Below, in pieces: positions 44,580 through 57,247 of a stretch of 64,000 nt of DNA (its first letter is position 1; the number at the start of each line of letters is the position of its first letter). Source of the DNA: Gigantopelta aegis (Eukaryota; Mollusca; Gastropoda; Neomphalida; Peltospiridae); the NCBI RefSeq assembly GCF_016097555.1, contig NC_054706.1, positions 75,832,637-75,896,636 of the forward strand. Direction: 5' to 3'. Both the position numbers and the translations under genes were made by a program. A model generated the notes under the pieces. It had not been told where the DNA came from. It searched no databases and was given only the letters and a program-made list of their open reading frames with translations.

Positions 44580-47003
44580 AAATGTGTGCAGTGTGTATAT
44601 GTGTTTATTCAAGTTGGTGTTGTAGTAGAGGGTCTGGTAAGTTCATTTTGCCTATGGTTGAACATTTCATAACAGAATTGCCCAACAGTTGGAGTTACTT
44701 GTTCTGGGCCGTCAAGAAGGAAAACACATTTTTCCAGTTCAGACAGAAATGTGAACTCAGAACATATTTGACCGACTTTATAGTATAGTATTTTTCTTAA
44801 ATGCATATTTATTGGACATTGAGTCAAAAAATGAATCTCACCTTCTGGTTCTTTTTGGCACAGCCGGCATATACGGTCATTTCTATGGATATTCCTATAA
44901 CGTCCTACCTCGATTTCCAGTCTGTGAGCACATAAACGTAGTTTTGCGAGAGCTTGTCTAAAATTGGTATTTTTTTATTTTTTTTTATTTCAAGTAATTT
45001 GCCATTTCATATTTGTTTTTAATATGTTTAAATATTTACAGCTTTTCAGAGTTCTGTAGCTTAATTTTAAAATGTTCGTAATATCTGTCATCAAGGATTT
45101 TGTTTACGTAGCTAGAGTTTGATTTTGGGTGAATTTTAGCGTTAGTTAATAGACTTTGTCAATGTTGTTACTATCAAGCATATCTTGTAAATAAGCATGC
45201 CAACCTATGTTGTGTTGTGTTTGTAGCTCTTTGCTACAGGATACTGCATCATACAATATAGATCTTGATTCTTCTACATTTTCTAGGTACATAAAATATT
45301 TACAAATATTTGTATGTATGCTATTTATAAGTGGGTAGCGCCCCAGTTCACTCCTGCAGGCAATGTTAACACTGTTTCGTGGGACTTGAAGATTAATTTT
45401 ACAGAATTTTATATGTAATTTTTCAAAGGGTTCAGACTCTAATATGTCAAAGAATTTGTGTTGGTTGTGTTTCTTTAGTTTGCCATGCAGTTTCGTGCCC
45501 CATACTTCCGAGTTATAGAGTAGAATAGGTTTAATTAGTGTATCAAACAGTTGATTATATATGTGGGGGTGGAAAGCCTGGTGTAATCTGAAGAGTGCTT
45601 TTGATCCCTTATTACTGAGTACAGTTTTAGTTTCGGTAAAGTTTCCAGCTGAGTTTATAGTGCAACCCGGATACGTGTATGCATTTGTTTGAGAAATTGT
45701 ATTGTTATCTAGGTAGAGTTTAGTACTTGTGGGGCTTCTCCCTTATTGTATGATCATAAAATTTGATTTTGAATGGTTTATATTTAGGTGCCATAGCTTA
45801 CAGAAGTCATCAAGACTATTCAGACATTCCTGAAGGCCTTGTGGGGTTTCAGACAGGAGGAGGAGGTCATCTGCCCATAACAAATGGGATAGTTTTTCTT
45901 TTTGTAGTGTAACAGGTGCACATATAGTTGATTGAAAATTTAGGTCATCTATGAAAATGTTAAACATGGCAGGGCTGAGTGTATCACCTTGTATTACCCC
46001 TATATTTGAGGAAAATGTATCTGTAATGTTATTTGCGAACCTAATTGCGACTTCAGTTTTGTCATAGATTGATTTAACAATATTGTAGAATTTCCCGCCA
46101 ATCACTAGACGTAAAATTTTAAGAAGAAGTCCTTCTCTCACATTATCAAATGCTTTTTAAAAATCAATAAAACATATGTAGAGTCGTTTGTGTAATTTAG
46201 TTACATATTTGTTTATTAGGGTTTTAAGAATAAATATGTTGTCGGCTGTTCTTCTACCTTTCCTAAAGCCAGACTGGTTATCTGATAATAGTTTTTTATT
46301 TTCTAAATGATTGACTAGGCGGTTATTCAGTATCGTGGAGAAACGTTTTCCTAGACAGCTTGTTATAGTTATTTCTCGGTAATTTGTCGGGTCCATTGTG
46401 CATCCTTCTTTGTGAATTGGAGTTATATATCCTTTAGTCCAATAGTTTGGAAATATGCCAGTTTTGTACACCGCATTAAACAATTTAACAAGAGAAGAAA
46501 GTAATACTGATTTTCCGAATTTTATCATTTCATTAGATATTAGATCAAGCCCGCAAGATTTGTTATTTGTTAGGCATGTACTAGCTATTAATACTTCTTG
46601 GGTTGTAATATGGCCGTCAAGGTCAGGGAATATTTTTTGTTCATTTTCCCGTTTACGGAGTTCTTCTTTGAGTAATTGTGATTTTTCATCCGTGTGAGAA
46701 TTGGTGTCATTGTTTAAGGATTGGAAGTGATTTGTCATACGTTTTACAAGTTAGTTAGGGAGATCATTGTCATCTTTGTTTTTGTTAATAATGTTGCTAA
46801 TAATAGACCAGTATTCTTTTGGGTTATTATTTTGTATGTCCTCCATTTTGTTATATAATTTTTCTTTTAGGTCCCTCTCTACCTGTTTGTTGGCTTTATG
46901 TAGCCTACATGGTTGGGGGAATTTGAACTTTATTTTCTTCTTTTGTTTCTTCCATTATTGTTTTTTGTTTACTCACCAACTGCGGAATTTCGTAGATTTT
47001 TAG
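44580..47003 (-). pseudogene. Non-LTR retrotransposon (LINE), 5' truncated, reverse transcriptase region
   Basis: Read on the minus strand the order is as in LINE ORF2: NNKSCGLDLISNEMIK and KGYITPIHK (fingers), NYREITITSCLGK, LSDNQSGFRKGRRTADNIF, YICFIDF-stop-KAFDNV (catalytic block A), GVIQGDTLSPAMFNIFIDDL, LLWADDLLLL (the catalytic Asp-Asp), then ILLYNSEVWG (thumb) and a terminal CRLCQ-x-EIHFLTQCP zinc knuckle (about 44790-44860). An in-frame TAA at about 46156 splits block A, another stop follows near 45740, and no endonuclease domain is left. So it is a dead copy; the clade is not assigned. Confidence 0.9.
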
Positions 47004-47082
47004 TTATTTACTTTAATGTTTAGCAGTTCTACGCTTCAGTCACATACAAGCTCATAATTATGTGGGGAATAATAGAGTGGAG

Positions 47083-47330
47083 ATGCCGACTGGTGACAGT
47101 GATTCATGTGTGCACATCCTCACAGCTGTATTTATTCCAAGGAGCACTCAACTAGTTTTGATGTAGTTAACTAGTCTGACAGTGGCAGTCCTCCGAGCGG
47201 TGCAAGTATGATGTATTTTCTGGTAAAGGATCTCGTCGGGAGAAGACACTAGTATCGACAGAGATTCGTGGAAGCAATCACTAATTTGCCAAATCCCATT
47301 CGAATATGCATTGTGCAGAGATACGGTTTT
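47083..47330. repeat. Dispersed repeat, shared with about 60330-60860
   Basis: TGGCAGTCCTC-GAGCGGTGCA, GATGTATT-TC-GGTAAA and, at 47308-47330, GCATTGTGCAGAGATACGGT also occur at 60340-60400 and 60831-60850. The spacing differs, so the second copy carries an insertion (SINE family D lies inside it). Confidence 0.65.
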
Positions 47331-48439
47331 GACAATACAGACTGACCAACTTTTCGGAATTTTCCGAAAAATACGGAATTTTCAGCACGTACTCGGAATT
47401 CCGGAATTGATGCCAAATATCCGGATTTTTTTTCAAATTCACTCTCATTCACTTTTTGTTAACGAACTAATTTTTATTACATTCTTAGAATTAAATATCT
47501 TTATCACTCATTTTGACCTGAGCCAGAGCTGTCAACTTGTGGCAATTTTTAGGCGTGAGAAAATTAGAAATCCGGGTCCAGCGACTGCAGGCTCTTGGTC
47601 AGGTCCAGGGCGGAGTTTTTTGTTGTTTGTTTGTTTAAGTCGAAAATGGAAATCTCTTTAAAAAATAAAATAATAATAATAATAAAAAAATAAAAAAAAT
47701 AATAATTAAGCGAGTGCAAGTTTGACTAATTAATACGGTTAATGTTGAACCATACAAGTCGGTGATCGGTAGCACCCGCGAGTGATTGTTGGTATTGAAC
47801 CGAGGGTAGGTTCAATATATTGTATTATTATTAATAGGTAACGATTTCAGAGACCTGCATAATCAGCATATAATTCCATTCAGCTCTAAAATATAAATTA
47901 CGATTATAAAATATTTTTATTTTTAGAAAAGGTGTGAGATTATAGTAACGTTGCGTGAGAGCTTGATGTTTGTTACAAATGCGTGAGACTCACGCCAAAT
48001 GCGTTGGAGTTGACAGGTATGCTGAGTTCCGTTTTGTCTAGTTTTGTGCCGCGGGCGTGTGTCTATTGTCAACAGCCGACCAATGAAAATGTCGAGTAAA
48101 CTGGAGCCATATATGAAAATTTTCTTTCTTATTTTTTATACTCGAATAGTTTATGTATTAATTTTAAAGATATTTTAACAGAATTATATTCCTACGGGGC
48201 AGGCATCGGTTCTATGACGATGTATGCAATTTTGCCACTGTGGATAAAAGCATGAATATATAACAGAAGAACGCTACGATCGTACAAAAACAACAGAAAA
48301 AAACCGAACCGACAATTGTCTTCTTTCCATTGGCTTCCACATGCAACATTTGACTAAATAATATTTGGCCACCACTAATCTGTTATATGACGCATCCATA
48401 ACATTAATATACCTACCGATATTATTTTATTCAAGTAAG
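47331..48439. other. Intergenic, nothing recognised
   Basis: Open frame 47311-47661 has no family resemblance. An A/T microsatellite (AATAAT) lies at 47660-47705. Confidence 0.5.
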
Positions 48440-49730
48440 TTAAAGGGACACACCCTAGTTACGGCTATTTGTTAACCATTACGGCGTTATTTTTCGCTAT
48501 TAAACCCCATTTTTCACAAATAAATTTTTGCATTTTTTCACAAGACGTTCTGTCGAGAAAAAACCGTTAAGGAAGCGAGGTCCAATCTATTTTTAGAGGG
48601 GATATTTCCATTTCAATGTCACAGACGTTGGTATATCACGTGGCCGTTATCATTTTGGTTCGGTTTGTTTTCTCAGGCACGGTTCGCGCAATCAACATCC
48701 GATTTGTTGTTGTTCATTTGTGAGATTTTTCTTCACAGTTCGTGAACATTTTCAGTAACAATAAAGTTCAGACAAGTAAGTGTCTCAATACAAAACGTTA
48801 CAAACCCTTAAAACCAATAAAAGTCTTACGATATCTGGAGAGGGGATACAACCAGGACAGAACAGTTGGAACATGTCCAGGAGAGGTGAAACGAACGCAC
48901 CCCAAGTCTGTGAAATTTGTCGTGACGTAGGCATTGTTAAAATTAGCTCCACTATTACATGTGGATCTAAAGACAGCCAGTTGGAGCTCATGTCCACCAA
49001 TCAAAACCTTACTTGCAGAATCCTGCCAGTGATTTAAAAATAATTTGAAAACATTCTGAATTATCCTGAGGGTATGCGACATGTTTCGTGTGAATTACGA
49101 ATGCCTTAAAACATGTTTTATTTTATAAAATAAATAATTTGTAATGTAAAACTGAAGAGTGATTTAGATGGGGGGTTTTATAAATAAATAAAAAAATTTT
49201 AATGTAAAATTGAAGACTGATAACCCACCCCGTACGTATTGGTATGGTCGCTGTACTGCGGTCACTAAAATAGACTCGCCCGATATTTTTAGAATTTGTA
49301 TGCTCCCAAATAACGTTATAAAAGGCGAAGTGTGATTGGTCAATATTTAAATTATTATTTACAGACGAAATGTTACCTGGACATTGGGGACTACGCAGTG
49401 TTGTTAGTTTTAAATCACTGGCAGGATTCTGCAAGTAAGGTTTTGATTGGTGGACTTGAGCTCCAACTGGCTGGTGTTAGATCCACATGTAATAGTGGAG
49501 CTAATTTTAATTAGATTGGCTTCGAACGACATCTACCGGTGACATCAGAATACTAACTTTCAAAATTATTTCAAGCAATTGGGACAATGGGATTCCCATA
49601 GTATTTATCGATATAAAACCTGCTTTTTCACTCCATTTGATAAAAATGTGATCTAAGTGTGTTATAGGTTTGTAGATTAACCAAATTATAATTTATTTTC
49701 GCTGGATGGAACTAGGGTGTGCGGCTTTAA
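48440..49730. mobile_element. TIR element with TTAA ends, interrupted by another element
   Basis: Left end TTAAAGGGACACACCCTAGT, right end AACTAGGGTGTGCGGCTTTA-A, which are inverted over about 20 bp with two mismatches. TTAA at 48440 and 49727 would be the target duplication. It encodes no transposase. The middle (48937-49510) is a separate TIR element. Confidence 0.8.
48937..49510. mobile_element. MITE-like element, family 2, copy 2 (nested)
   Basis: Ends TTAAAATTAGCTCCACTATT and AATAGTGGAGCTAATTTTAA. The inverted arms are about 100 bp long and include ACATGTGGATCTAA, TTGGAGCTCA, CCAATCAAAACCTTACTTGC and CTGCCAGTGATTTAAAA. It shares its centre with 42236-42927. Several arm frames are open on both strands but are not genes. 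Confidence 0.9.
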
Positions 49731-50389
49731 TAATAACGCGATTTTTTCTTCTTCTGTAAACTGGCTCCCCAAAAGTGTTACTGTAATAGTAATGTAAGCG
49801 TAATGCCAAACGGCAGCCAGTCTTAATGTGGGTGGCAGCTGTTTCGTCCCTGAACCAGTTGGCCACAAATCAGTTCGATCCCACTACATGCATATGATGA
49901 AGTAGTGCATATGCGGTAATGAACATACATAAAAATAACATTGGTCCCAAGTTTGTTTGTCACTTTATGGCTAATCTGTAGGTTGTAGTCTTAAACTGTA
50001 ATACAATATTTGCAAATAAAGTGGGTTTTTTTGATGACTTGTAGGTGTAGGTGTGGGATGTGTGTCTTTTTTATGAGGCAGTTCCAATTCACATATAAAT
50101 AATGATATACTCATTTGTATTGTCATTTTGTAAATATATGTCAAACATGACATTTTTTGCACTGTTTAAAATTACTTTTATGAAAATGACGTTTTCGCGC
50201 GCTATAAATTATTGTTATGAAAAGGGTGTTTGCGCGCATAAAAAAAAGAAAATATCAGAAAATTTCGGAAAAATATTTCCATTAGGTTGGTCGCCCTGAC
50301 AATAGATAACGGTTTTGTTTTTCAGATTTACAGTTATATCTTCTAATGGAAAAGTAAAGGAAAATAATGAATTTTTTTATTAACGGATA
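49731..50389. other. Intergenic, nothing recognised
   Basis: No supported gene. Confidence 0.5.
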
Positions 50390-50560
50390 TATGACGTCGG
50401 GCATATATAAAATGAGAGAGGAAACCAGCTGTCGCCACTCCATGCGCTACACTTTGCTTTTCAATTAGTGACAAGGGATGTTTTATATGCACAATCCCAC
50501 AATGAGGAAAAAAGCTCATATCGCGGCATTTGTTACACCAGTTGTGAGGCATTAATTTTT
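50390..50560 (-). repeat. SINE family A fragment, reverse
   Basis: The minus strand shows CCCTTGTCACTAATTG, GTAGCGCATGGAGTGGCGAC, GGTTTCCTCTCTCATTTTAT and GCCCGACGTCATATA. Head and tail are missing. Confidence 0.75.
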
Positions 50561-50724
50561 TATAGATTATTTCAGCTTTTAAATGTGTATAACGCCCCAG
50601 CAAACCATTTACTTCATAAATTGTATCTCGTTTGAATTAACATAATACGCACTGCTATTGCTATTTTGTTGTTTCATTTTATAACGACTCTTATTAACGG
50701 AAGAGCTGCGTACAAAAATAGTCC

Positions 50725-51107
50725 ATTAAAGGGACATTCCTGAGTTTGCTGCATTGTAAGATGTTTCCGACTAATATAACATCTCTACTATTAAACTTTC
50801 ATATTAAATATATTTTCGTGTTTAGATTAGAATACCAGTGTCTGTATATTCAATGTGTTTCCGGTCTTAATATTTGTAAGAAGCCCAAACTGGATTTTAT
50901 CTTCAAATAATTTCGTACGTACGAAAACAAATATTTTAAGAAATGTAACCTAGTACAAATATTAGAACGATCAGAAACACATTTAATATACAGCCTCTAA
51001 TATTTTGTGCAGAAATATATATTTGATATGTAATTACAATCGTTAAAAAGTCTCTGTTAGTCGATAACATCTTAAAAATTGCAGCAAACTCAGGAATGTC
51101 CCTTTAA
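50725..51107. mobile_element. MITE, TTAA-flanked, copy 2
   Basis: TTAAAGGGACATTCCTGAGT to AACTCAGGAATGTCCCTTTA-A (ends inverted), with the same interior as 8830-9218, including GGATTTTATCTTCAAATAAT and CGTACGTACG. The two copies are about as long (383 and 389 bp) and differ by scattered substitutions and small indels. Confidence 0.92.
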
Positions 51108-51358
51108 TTATTTAAAATAAAATTGTTATTAATTCAGTACCGATGCAAAGTACACATTAAAGCCATTTAATCATGATCTAAAGATATTTTCCTAAATTAT
51201 GATTTAACCCCCCTCCCCTCCACCCCCAACCCCCCTAATAAAACACCCCAACACAAAACAACCAAATACCTCCTTAATTATGTTTTTGGTTTTGTCTGCC
51301 ATAGTACAAATTAAACATTAAACTAACCTTTATAAATTCGAACATCTAATATCATTGT

Positions 51359-51687
51359 GAGGCGGGACGTAGCCCAGTGGTACAGCGCTCGCTCGATGCG
51401 CGGTCGGTGTGGGATCGATCCCCGTCGGTAGGCCCATTGGGCTATTTCTCGTTCCAGCAAGTGCACCACGACTGGTATATCAAAGGCCGTGGTATGTACT
51501 ACCCTGTCTGTGGGATGGTGCATATAAAAGATCCCTTGCTGCTAATCAAAAAGAGTAGCCCATGAAGTGGCGACAGCGGGTTTCCTCTCTCAATATCTGT
51601 GTGGTCCTTAACCATATGTCTGACGCCATATAACCGTAAATACAATGTGTTGAGTGCGTCGTTAAATAAATCATTTCTTTCTTTCTT
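51359..51687 (+). mobile_element. Full-length SINE, family A
   Basis: Bounded by the perfect 14 bp duplication TCTAATATCATTGT (51345-51358 and 51688-51701). Head GCGGGACGTAGCCCAGTGGT, B-box-like GGGATCGATCCCCG, body GGTATGTACTACCCTGTC, tail TTTCTTTCTTTCT. The best preserved copy in the window; the overlapping 62-66 codon frames are not genes. Confidence 0.97.
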
Positions 51688-52388
51688 TCTAATATCATTG
51701 TTTTCTCCTTTTATTGTTATTTTTCAACAGCAGCTCAAAGTAGTGCTTTAGCAAGACCACTAACACACTTAAGAAAATATGTCGCTAAAAGAGAAACCCT
51801 AGTCATAATGCTGCCGGATGTTGAACAACTAAACCACAGCCTTGGCGTAAAATTTTGTGTCCTTTAAATAATTATAGTTTTATAGTTAGTTTAATAGTGC
51901 ATTGTAGACAAATTTGAAAATATCTTGTTCAATGCTACAGCACAACAAGCAGAACTATTGAGCATAAACGAACAGAACACATTTCCCACACTTGAGGTAC
52001 AGTTATCTCAAACTGTCCATGATCCACTTTCCGGACTCTAAATTTCGAGAATTGTAGTATTTCACTGTTATTTGTAGGTAACCGGAAAGAATGTAATATG
52101 TACAATCTCACATTTACATTGCTCAGACTAGATACCTGACAGAAAATACATGATTCAGTTTTCTCACGGTTCTTTTTCACCACCTTATACATACATGTAT
52201 TTTACCTGACCATCTAGAACTGTGATGTTTTTCTATTTATCATTTGTGGCTAAAAACAAAGCACCGACCCAAATGCATTAAATTTCATCGAAGTTGATCC
52301 CGGGAGCAATTTTCCATGGTTCAGTCTTGCTACCTCGAGTTTCTAGAACAACTGTTGTATCTATAACATGTGTTTTTCTTGTCTCATC
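51688..52388. other. Intergenic, nothing recognised
   Basis: No supported gene; might include the 3' flank of the LINE ORF1 fragment that follows on the minus strand. Confidence 0.45.
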
Positions 52389-53095
52389 TTATAAGCAATA
52401 GAAGCTAATTTCCCCTGGCTTTTTTAATATTACCGGCAAATCTGTGCGAATGGTTATCTTGGAAGCTTTTAACCGATAAGATGAGCTTGAAATTCGACCC
52501 CTGTCCACTCGGTGAAGAAATACAATAATGATGGGAGATGGATCCACTGGTGTCTCTGTGGCTTCACTTGGACTCTTAGATGGGTGTGCTTCAGACACCT
52601 GCTTACTGTGTGGCATACAATGGACATTTGCCAGCTGCATTGTGTTTGCTCTCGTTTCCTCTATGCCAAGTGTTTGTGTTAACATATTATGGATAGCCTT
52701 AAACGTATCTTCAATTTTAATATCTCCTTGTATCGGTAGGCCGTATATCAACAAGTTTCGTTTTCTATCATGAATTTCTAGTCGTAGCAGGTGTTTTTCA
52801 AGAATCGCAATTCTCTCCTGTATTTTTCTCTCTATGAATGTTACACGTTTATTTACATCTTGTAGTTCTTTAGTGTTTTTATGTTCGTATCAAATTTAAT
52901 ACCTTCAAGTTTTTTATTTAGCTCTTTTTAACCTCGTTTGTCATTTTCGTAACTTCTGTACCTAATTCTGAGAAAATATCTACCTTAATATTATCTACGT
53001 TCTGGTTTAACATCATTATATCTGAACGTAGAGCCAAACGAATATCTTTTTCACTTTCCACCGTTGACTGTCTTGTTTCTCTCTGACCCTTGCTC
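52389..53095 (-). pseudogene. LINE ORF1-type fragment (L1-like ORF1 protein)
   Basis: Minus strand from about 53095: MSKGQRETRQSTVESEKDIR, a coiled-coil-like stretch to VTKMTNEVKKS, a frame break near 52920, VNKRVTFIERKIQERIAILE (leucine/isoleucine heptads), then the RRM-like part RNLLIYGLPIQGDIKIEDTF, ANVHCMP, PIIIVFLHRVDRGRISSSSY and KITIRTDLP. This order (coiled coil, RRM, C-terminal domain) is that of L1-type ORF1 RNA-binding proteins. Frameshifts make it a relic. Confidence 0.75.
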
Positions 53096-53184
53096 ATTTC
53101 GTTAGTACACTAATCACTGTTTCACACGCGACACTTTCAACATCACATTGTCGTTTGAGAAAATATGGACTTTATCGCCAATCC

Positions 53185-53207
53185 CCCCCCCCCCCCCCCC
53201 CCCCCGT
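53185..53207. repeat. C homopolymer
   Basis: A run of about 22 C, just upstream (minus-strand sense) of the LINE ORF1 fragment. Confidence 0.9.
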
Positions 53208-53989
53208 AATATTATTACTTTAAACGACATACGCACGTCTCAAAACTGTTCATTCTTAATTTAAGCCTTCTACACAACCGTTTTGTAACATCACAAACAT
53301 GACTTGGCGGTTCATCTCGTGTTTATTCTGCACGTGCATATGTTGGCCCCAAAATGGCTGCTCATGGCGATTATCCTCATATCTTAAATAAATTTGCTTT
53401 ATCTTCGTTTTCTTATTAATTACAAAGTCTTTCGATACCTTGAATTCGTTAGTGAATCTCACAGATACTCACTGTGTATCCATCATGTTCAAATAATGTG
53501 TAAAAGCCCAGGCAGCTCTAATTGTCCAGGTACTGGGAGAGAGGCCAGTGTAAATATGCGGAAACCGTGGAAAACTCCCCATTTTCACCATTGTTGTTTT
53601 GTCTTTGGTATGCACCTAAGATTTATTTTGTTGTTTCTCTATAATTATGTACATGCTAATACTTGAGAGCAATAAGCCAGTGACAATTTTCACCATATTT
53701 AGTAGAACACACTCAAGTAGTTTACTTTGTTTCTTATAGTATAAATGTTGTCTTTTATGTTTTAATATTTTTAATATGTTTAGTTTGTATACTAGTAACA
53801 CATTGATCATGTATATTTTTTTTTAAATAAAATATACTAAAGTAGACAATGAACGTTTTCACTTCTTAATTTTACGTGTGTTAAAATCGACAAATTCAAA
53901 TAAATATTCTTTCGTTTGGAAAGGGTAAAGTTAGTTAAACTTCGCTCAACATAGTCTATAACCCCAACCCCGCTGAAATCCCCGTACAC
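53208..53989. other. Intergenic, nothing recognised
   Basis: No supported gene. Confidence 0.5.
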
Positions 53990-54115
53990 GCGCCTTGGAA
54001 ACCCGCTACATTTTTTTTTTAGCAAGGGATCGTTTATATGTACCATCCCACAGATATGATATCACATACCATGGCCTTTTATATATCCGCCGATGGGAAT
54101 TGATCATAGACTGAC
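53990..54115 (-). repeat. SINE fragment, reverse
   Basis: Minus strand: TATAAAAGGCCATGGTATGT, CTGTGGGATGGTACATATAA, CGATCCCTTGCT. Only the body is present. Confidence 0.75.
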
Positions 54116-54609
54116 CGCGCATTTCCAAAAAACCCACCTTTTTACGTCTTAGTAATGAATAAAAATAACATATAGTGTTGAAAAATGTTACGTAAATCGA
54201 ACACAACACGTTCTTCCTCTACCCATTGAGCGTTACGTAATTATTAACACCCCCTTACATGTAACGCGTATGCTAACCGCTGACCACTGTCAAAATTTCA
54301 AGGCAAATCCCCCACCGACCCCTGGAAAGGTGTTGTACCATACCTCTATGGATATAAATATGTTTTGGAGATATGAGACGACCCCTCGATCAAGACAGTT
54401 AAATTTGTTCAAAATCACGTGAGAAGATCAGCACCTGCGCAAATCAAGTAAAGTCTCAGTTCTACTGGCGTCCCGCTAAATGAAGAAAAACAAAGCTGGC
54501 CAATACGTTTGTAGTTGACCTAGATAATGTAAATAAGCGAGCATTGCGAAACTATAGCGATGTGGTGAACCTTTTATGTACCAAAGAGAACTGAATCATC
54601 TATTCTATA
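54116..54609. other. Intergenic, nothing recognised
   Basis: No supported gene; could include decayed 5' sequence of the following LINE. Confidence 0.45.
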
Positions 54610-55930
54610 TGCTTAAATAATAAAACTATTCCAGGGACTGCAGCTTTAAATAATCCTCGAACTTGCAAAGAAGTCTTAAATCTTATAAACAATTGTAACA
54701 TATGTGGGCCATGAAGAGTGCATAACCCCAGCAGTAGGCTATACACATGGACAAAGAAATCTCCACTAAAAAGGCTAGACTTTATTTTTTTAATATATGA
54801 GGAATTATCATCGTTTATTGAAAAAATAAATATAATTCGTGGATACCAAACTGATCATAATGCTATAGAAATATCTATAAAACTTACAGATTTTTCAAAC
54901 GGAAAAGGATTCTAGAAATTTTATAACTCATTGTTATACAATGAACAGTATGTAAAAAAAATGTAAAGTGTCTGATTTCCTGTGTAATTGAGCAGTACGC
55001 TGCTCTTCCATATGACAGAAACTATCTCCTAAATGCAGACTCCGACTCTATAAGTTTGATGATAAATGAACACGTTTGTTTTAATGCTTTTGTTACAAAT
55101 TAGAGAAATGACAATCCAGTTTAGTTCAAAAACTTCAAAAAGAAGAGAAAAGAAAAGAATTAAATTTTTTATTAATTTTTTAATCGAACTAGTAGATAAA
55201 AATCCAGAACCAATTCAGGCTAGAAGAAAAGAAAAAAAGCGGAAGATCTGATTCGGAGTGAATATATGAAGGGACTAATTTTAAGGAGTAGAGCTAGATG
55301 GATAGAAGATGGAGAAAACCGTCTAAATATTTTTTAAATCTGGAAAAAAGAAACTATGTAATTAAAACAATAACAAAACTCGTGACAGAAACTGGTAATA
55401 TTATTAATAATCAAAAGCAAATACTACAGGAAGCTAGAGATTACTATTCAAAATTATATAAATCACATTAAGACAACTCAATAGAAACTGACTTAGAAGA
55501 TGATTTTAGGAATACGAATATCCCTAAAGTGAATCAAGAAACGGAATCAATAGGACATATAATACCAAATGAAATAATGTTAGAATTAAAAAAATATGAA
55601 AAATAATAAATCTCCGGGCCCTGAAGGTTTTTTTTTAAGATCTTGGAATTAAAAATATTAATTACTCCTTTGAAATAGGTGAACTTTCAATAAATAAAAA
55701 AGAGGGCATTATTACTCTTTTACTACAAGGAAATAAACCTCGTGAATGTTAAAAAAATTGGAAATCAATTTCACTACTCAACACAACATACAAAATCATA
55801 TCTGGTTGTATAGCAAATAGAATAATAAAATCTTTAGATATAGTAATTCACGAAAACCAAAAGGGTTTTCTATCAGGTAGATGTATTGCAGAAAACAACA
55901 GATTATTATATGATTTGAAGGGAATGAAGG

Positions 55931-56175
55931 AAATTGTTTATTTAACGATGCACTCAACACATTTTATTTACGGTTATTTGGCGTCGGACATATGGTTAAG
56001 GACCACACAGATATTGAGAGAGGAAACCCGCTGTCACCTCTTCCTGGGCTACTCTTTTTCGATTAGCAGCAAGGGATCTTTTATATGCACCATCCCATAG
56101 ACAGGATAGCACATACCACGGCCTTCGATGTACTAGTCGTAATGCACTGACTGGAGCGAGAAATAGCCCAATATA
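55931..56175 (-). mobile_element. SINE family A inserted in the LINE relic, reverse
   Basis: Minus strand: GCTCCAGTCAGTGCATTACG, GCCGTGGTATGTGCTATCCT, AAAGATCCCTTGCTGCTAAT, CCGTAAATAAAATGTGTTGA, GCATCGTTAAATAAACAA. It lacks the tRNA head. It splits the reverse-transcriptase sequence between LLYDLKGMKE and VDFEK, so it landed after the LINE. Confidence 0.92.
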
Positions 56176-56761
56176 TATGATTTGATGCACTACACTAGCG
56201 AAAATATTATTTCGTCACTCCTTTTATTAGTCGATTTTGAAAAAAAGCCTTTGATTCTTTTTCTTGGAGTTTCATTGAGAAAACACTCTCCTTTTTTAAT
56301 TTTGGAGAGGATATCACAAAATGGGTCAATATATTGAATAAAGAGTGTAAATTAACAGTAACACAGAATGGATATTTCTCAGATTTTTTTTCTGTGGGGC
56401 GGGGATGTTGACAGGGCGATCCAATAGCACCATACCTCTTCATCTTTTGCGCTGAAATATTAGGAAATCTAATTAAGAATGATAAGGGAATTTCAGTAAA
56501 AGAAATCGAAAATAAAATAATGCAATATACTGATGATACACTATTACACTTGATGGTACAGAGGCTTCATTAAGGAATACTCTAAACTTGATAGAACAGT
56601 TTTCTAAATACTCCGGGCTAAAACCAAATATTAAAAGAACTACTGTTGTATGAAATGGATCAAACGTACAAAATAGATTTCAAATTTGTCAGAACAAAAG
56701 CCTTAATTGGTCGCAGGATAATTTTAACTTTTTAGAAATAAAATTCAGCGTAAATTTAGAA

Positions 56762-57247
56762 GAAATTGTAACATTAAATTATACAGAAAAGGTTGATGAA
56801 ATTTCAAAATGGTTGGTCAAAAAGACAGCTTACTTTATTAGGAAGAATTTTTGTTATGAAAAATTTAGCTCTTTCCAAATTGGTCCATTTGATTATAGTA
56901 TTCCCAACCCTAATTGTGAAATCTTAAACAAAATTAATCAAATGTTCTTTTCTTATATTTGGAAAAATTCTGTTCATCGCAAAGTCAGAAAAACTTTAAT
57001 ACAAGAAATTGTAACATTAAATTATACAGAAAAGGTTGATGAAATTTCAAAATGGTTGAACGCTTGGTCAAAAAGACAGCTTACTTTATTAGGAAGAATT
57101 TTTGTTATAAAAAATTTAGCTCTTTCCAAATTGGTCCATTTGATTATAGTATTCCCAACCCTAATTGTGAAATCTTAAACAAAATTAATCAAATGTTCTA
57201 TTCTTATATTTGGAAAAATTCTGTTCATCGCAAAGCCAGAAACACTA
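56762..57247 (+). repeat. Internal tandem duplication in the LINE, 243 bp x 2
   Basis: GAAATTGTAACATTAAATTA starts at 56762 and again at 57005. The first copy lacks nine bases (AACGCTTGG) present in the second at about 57058-57066. Otherwise the copies differ at only a few positions up to CATCGCAAAG-CAGAAA. Confidence 0.95.

Noticed and set aside
47311..47661. 116-codon frame
   Set aside because: No start context, domain or splice support, and it partly overlaps a dispersed repeat.
51359..51435. tRNA genes at SINE heads (15.7, 22.6, 39.6, 51.4 kb)
   Set aside because: A and B boxes are present but the sequences continue into a common SINE body with tails and target duplications, and no complete cloverleaf could be drawn.
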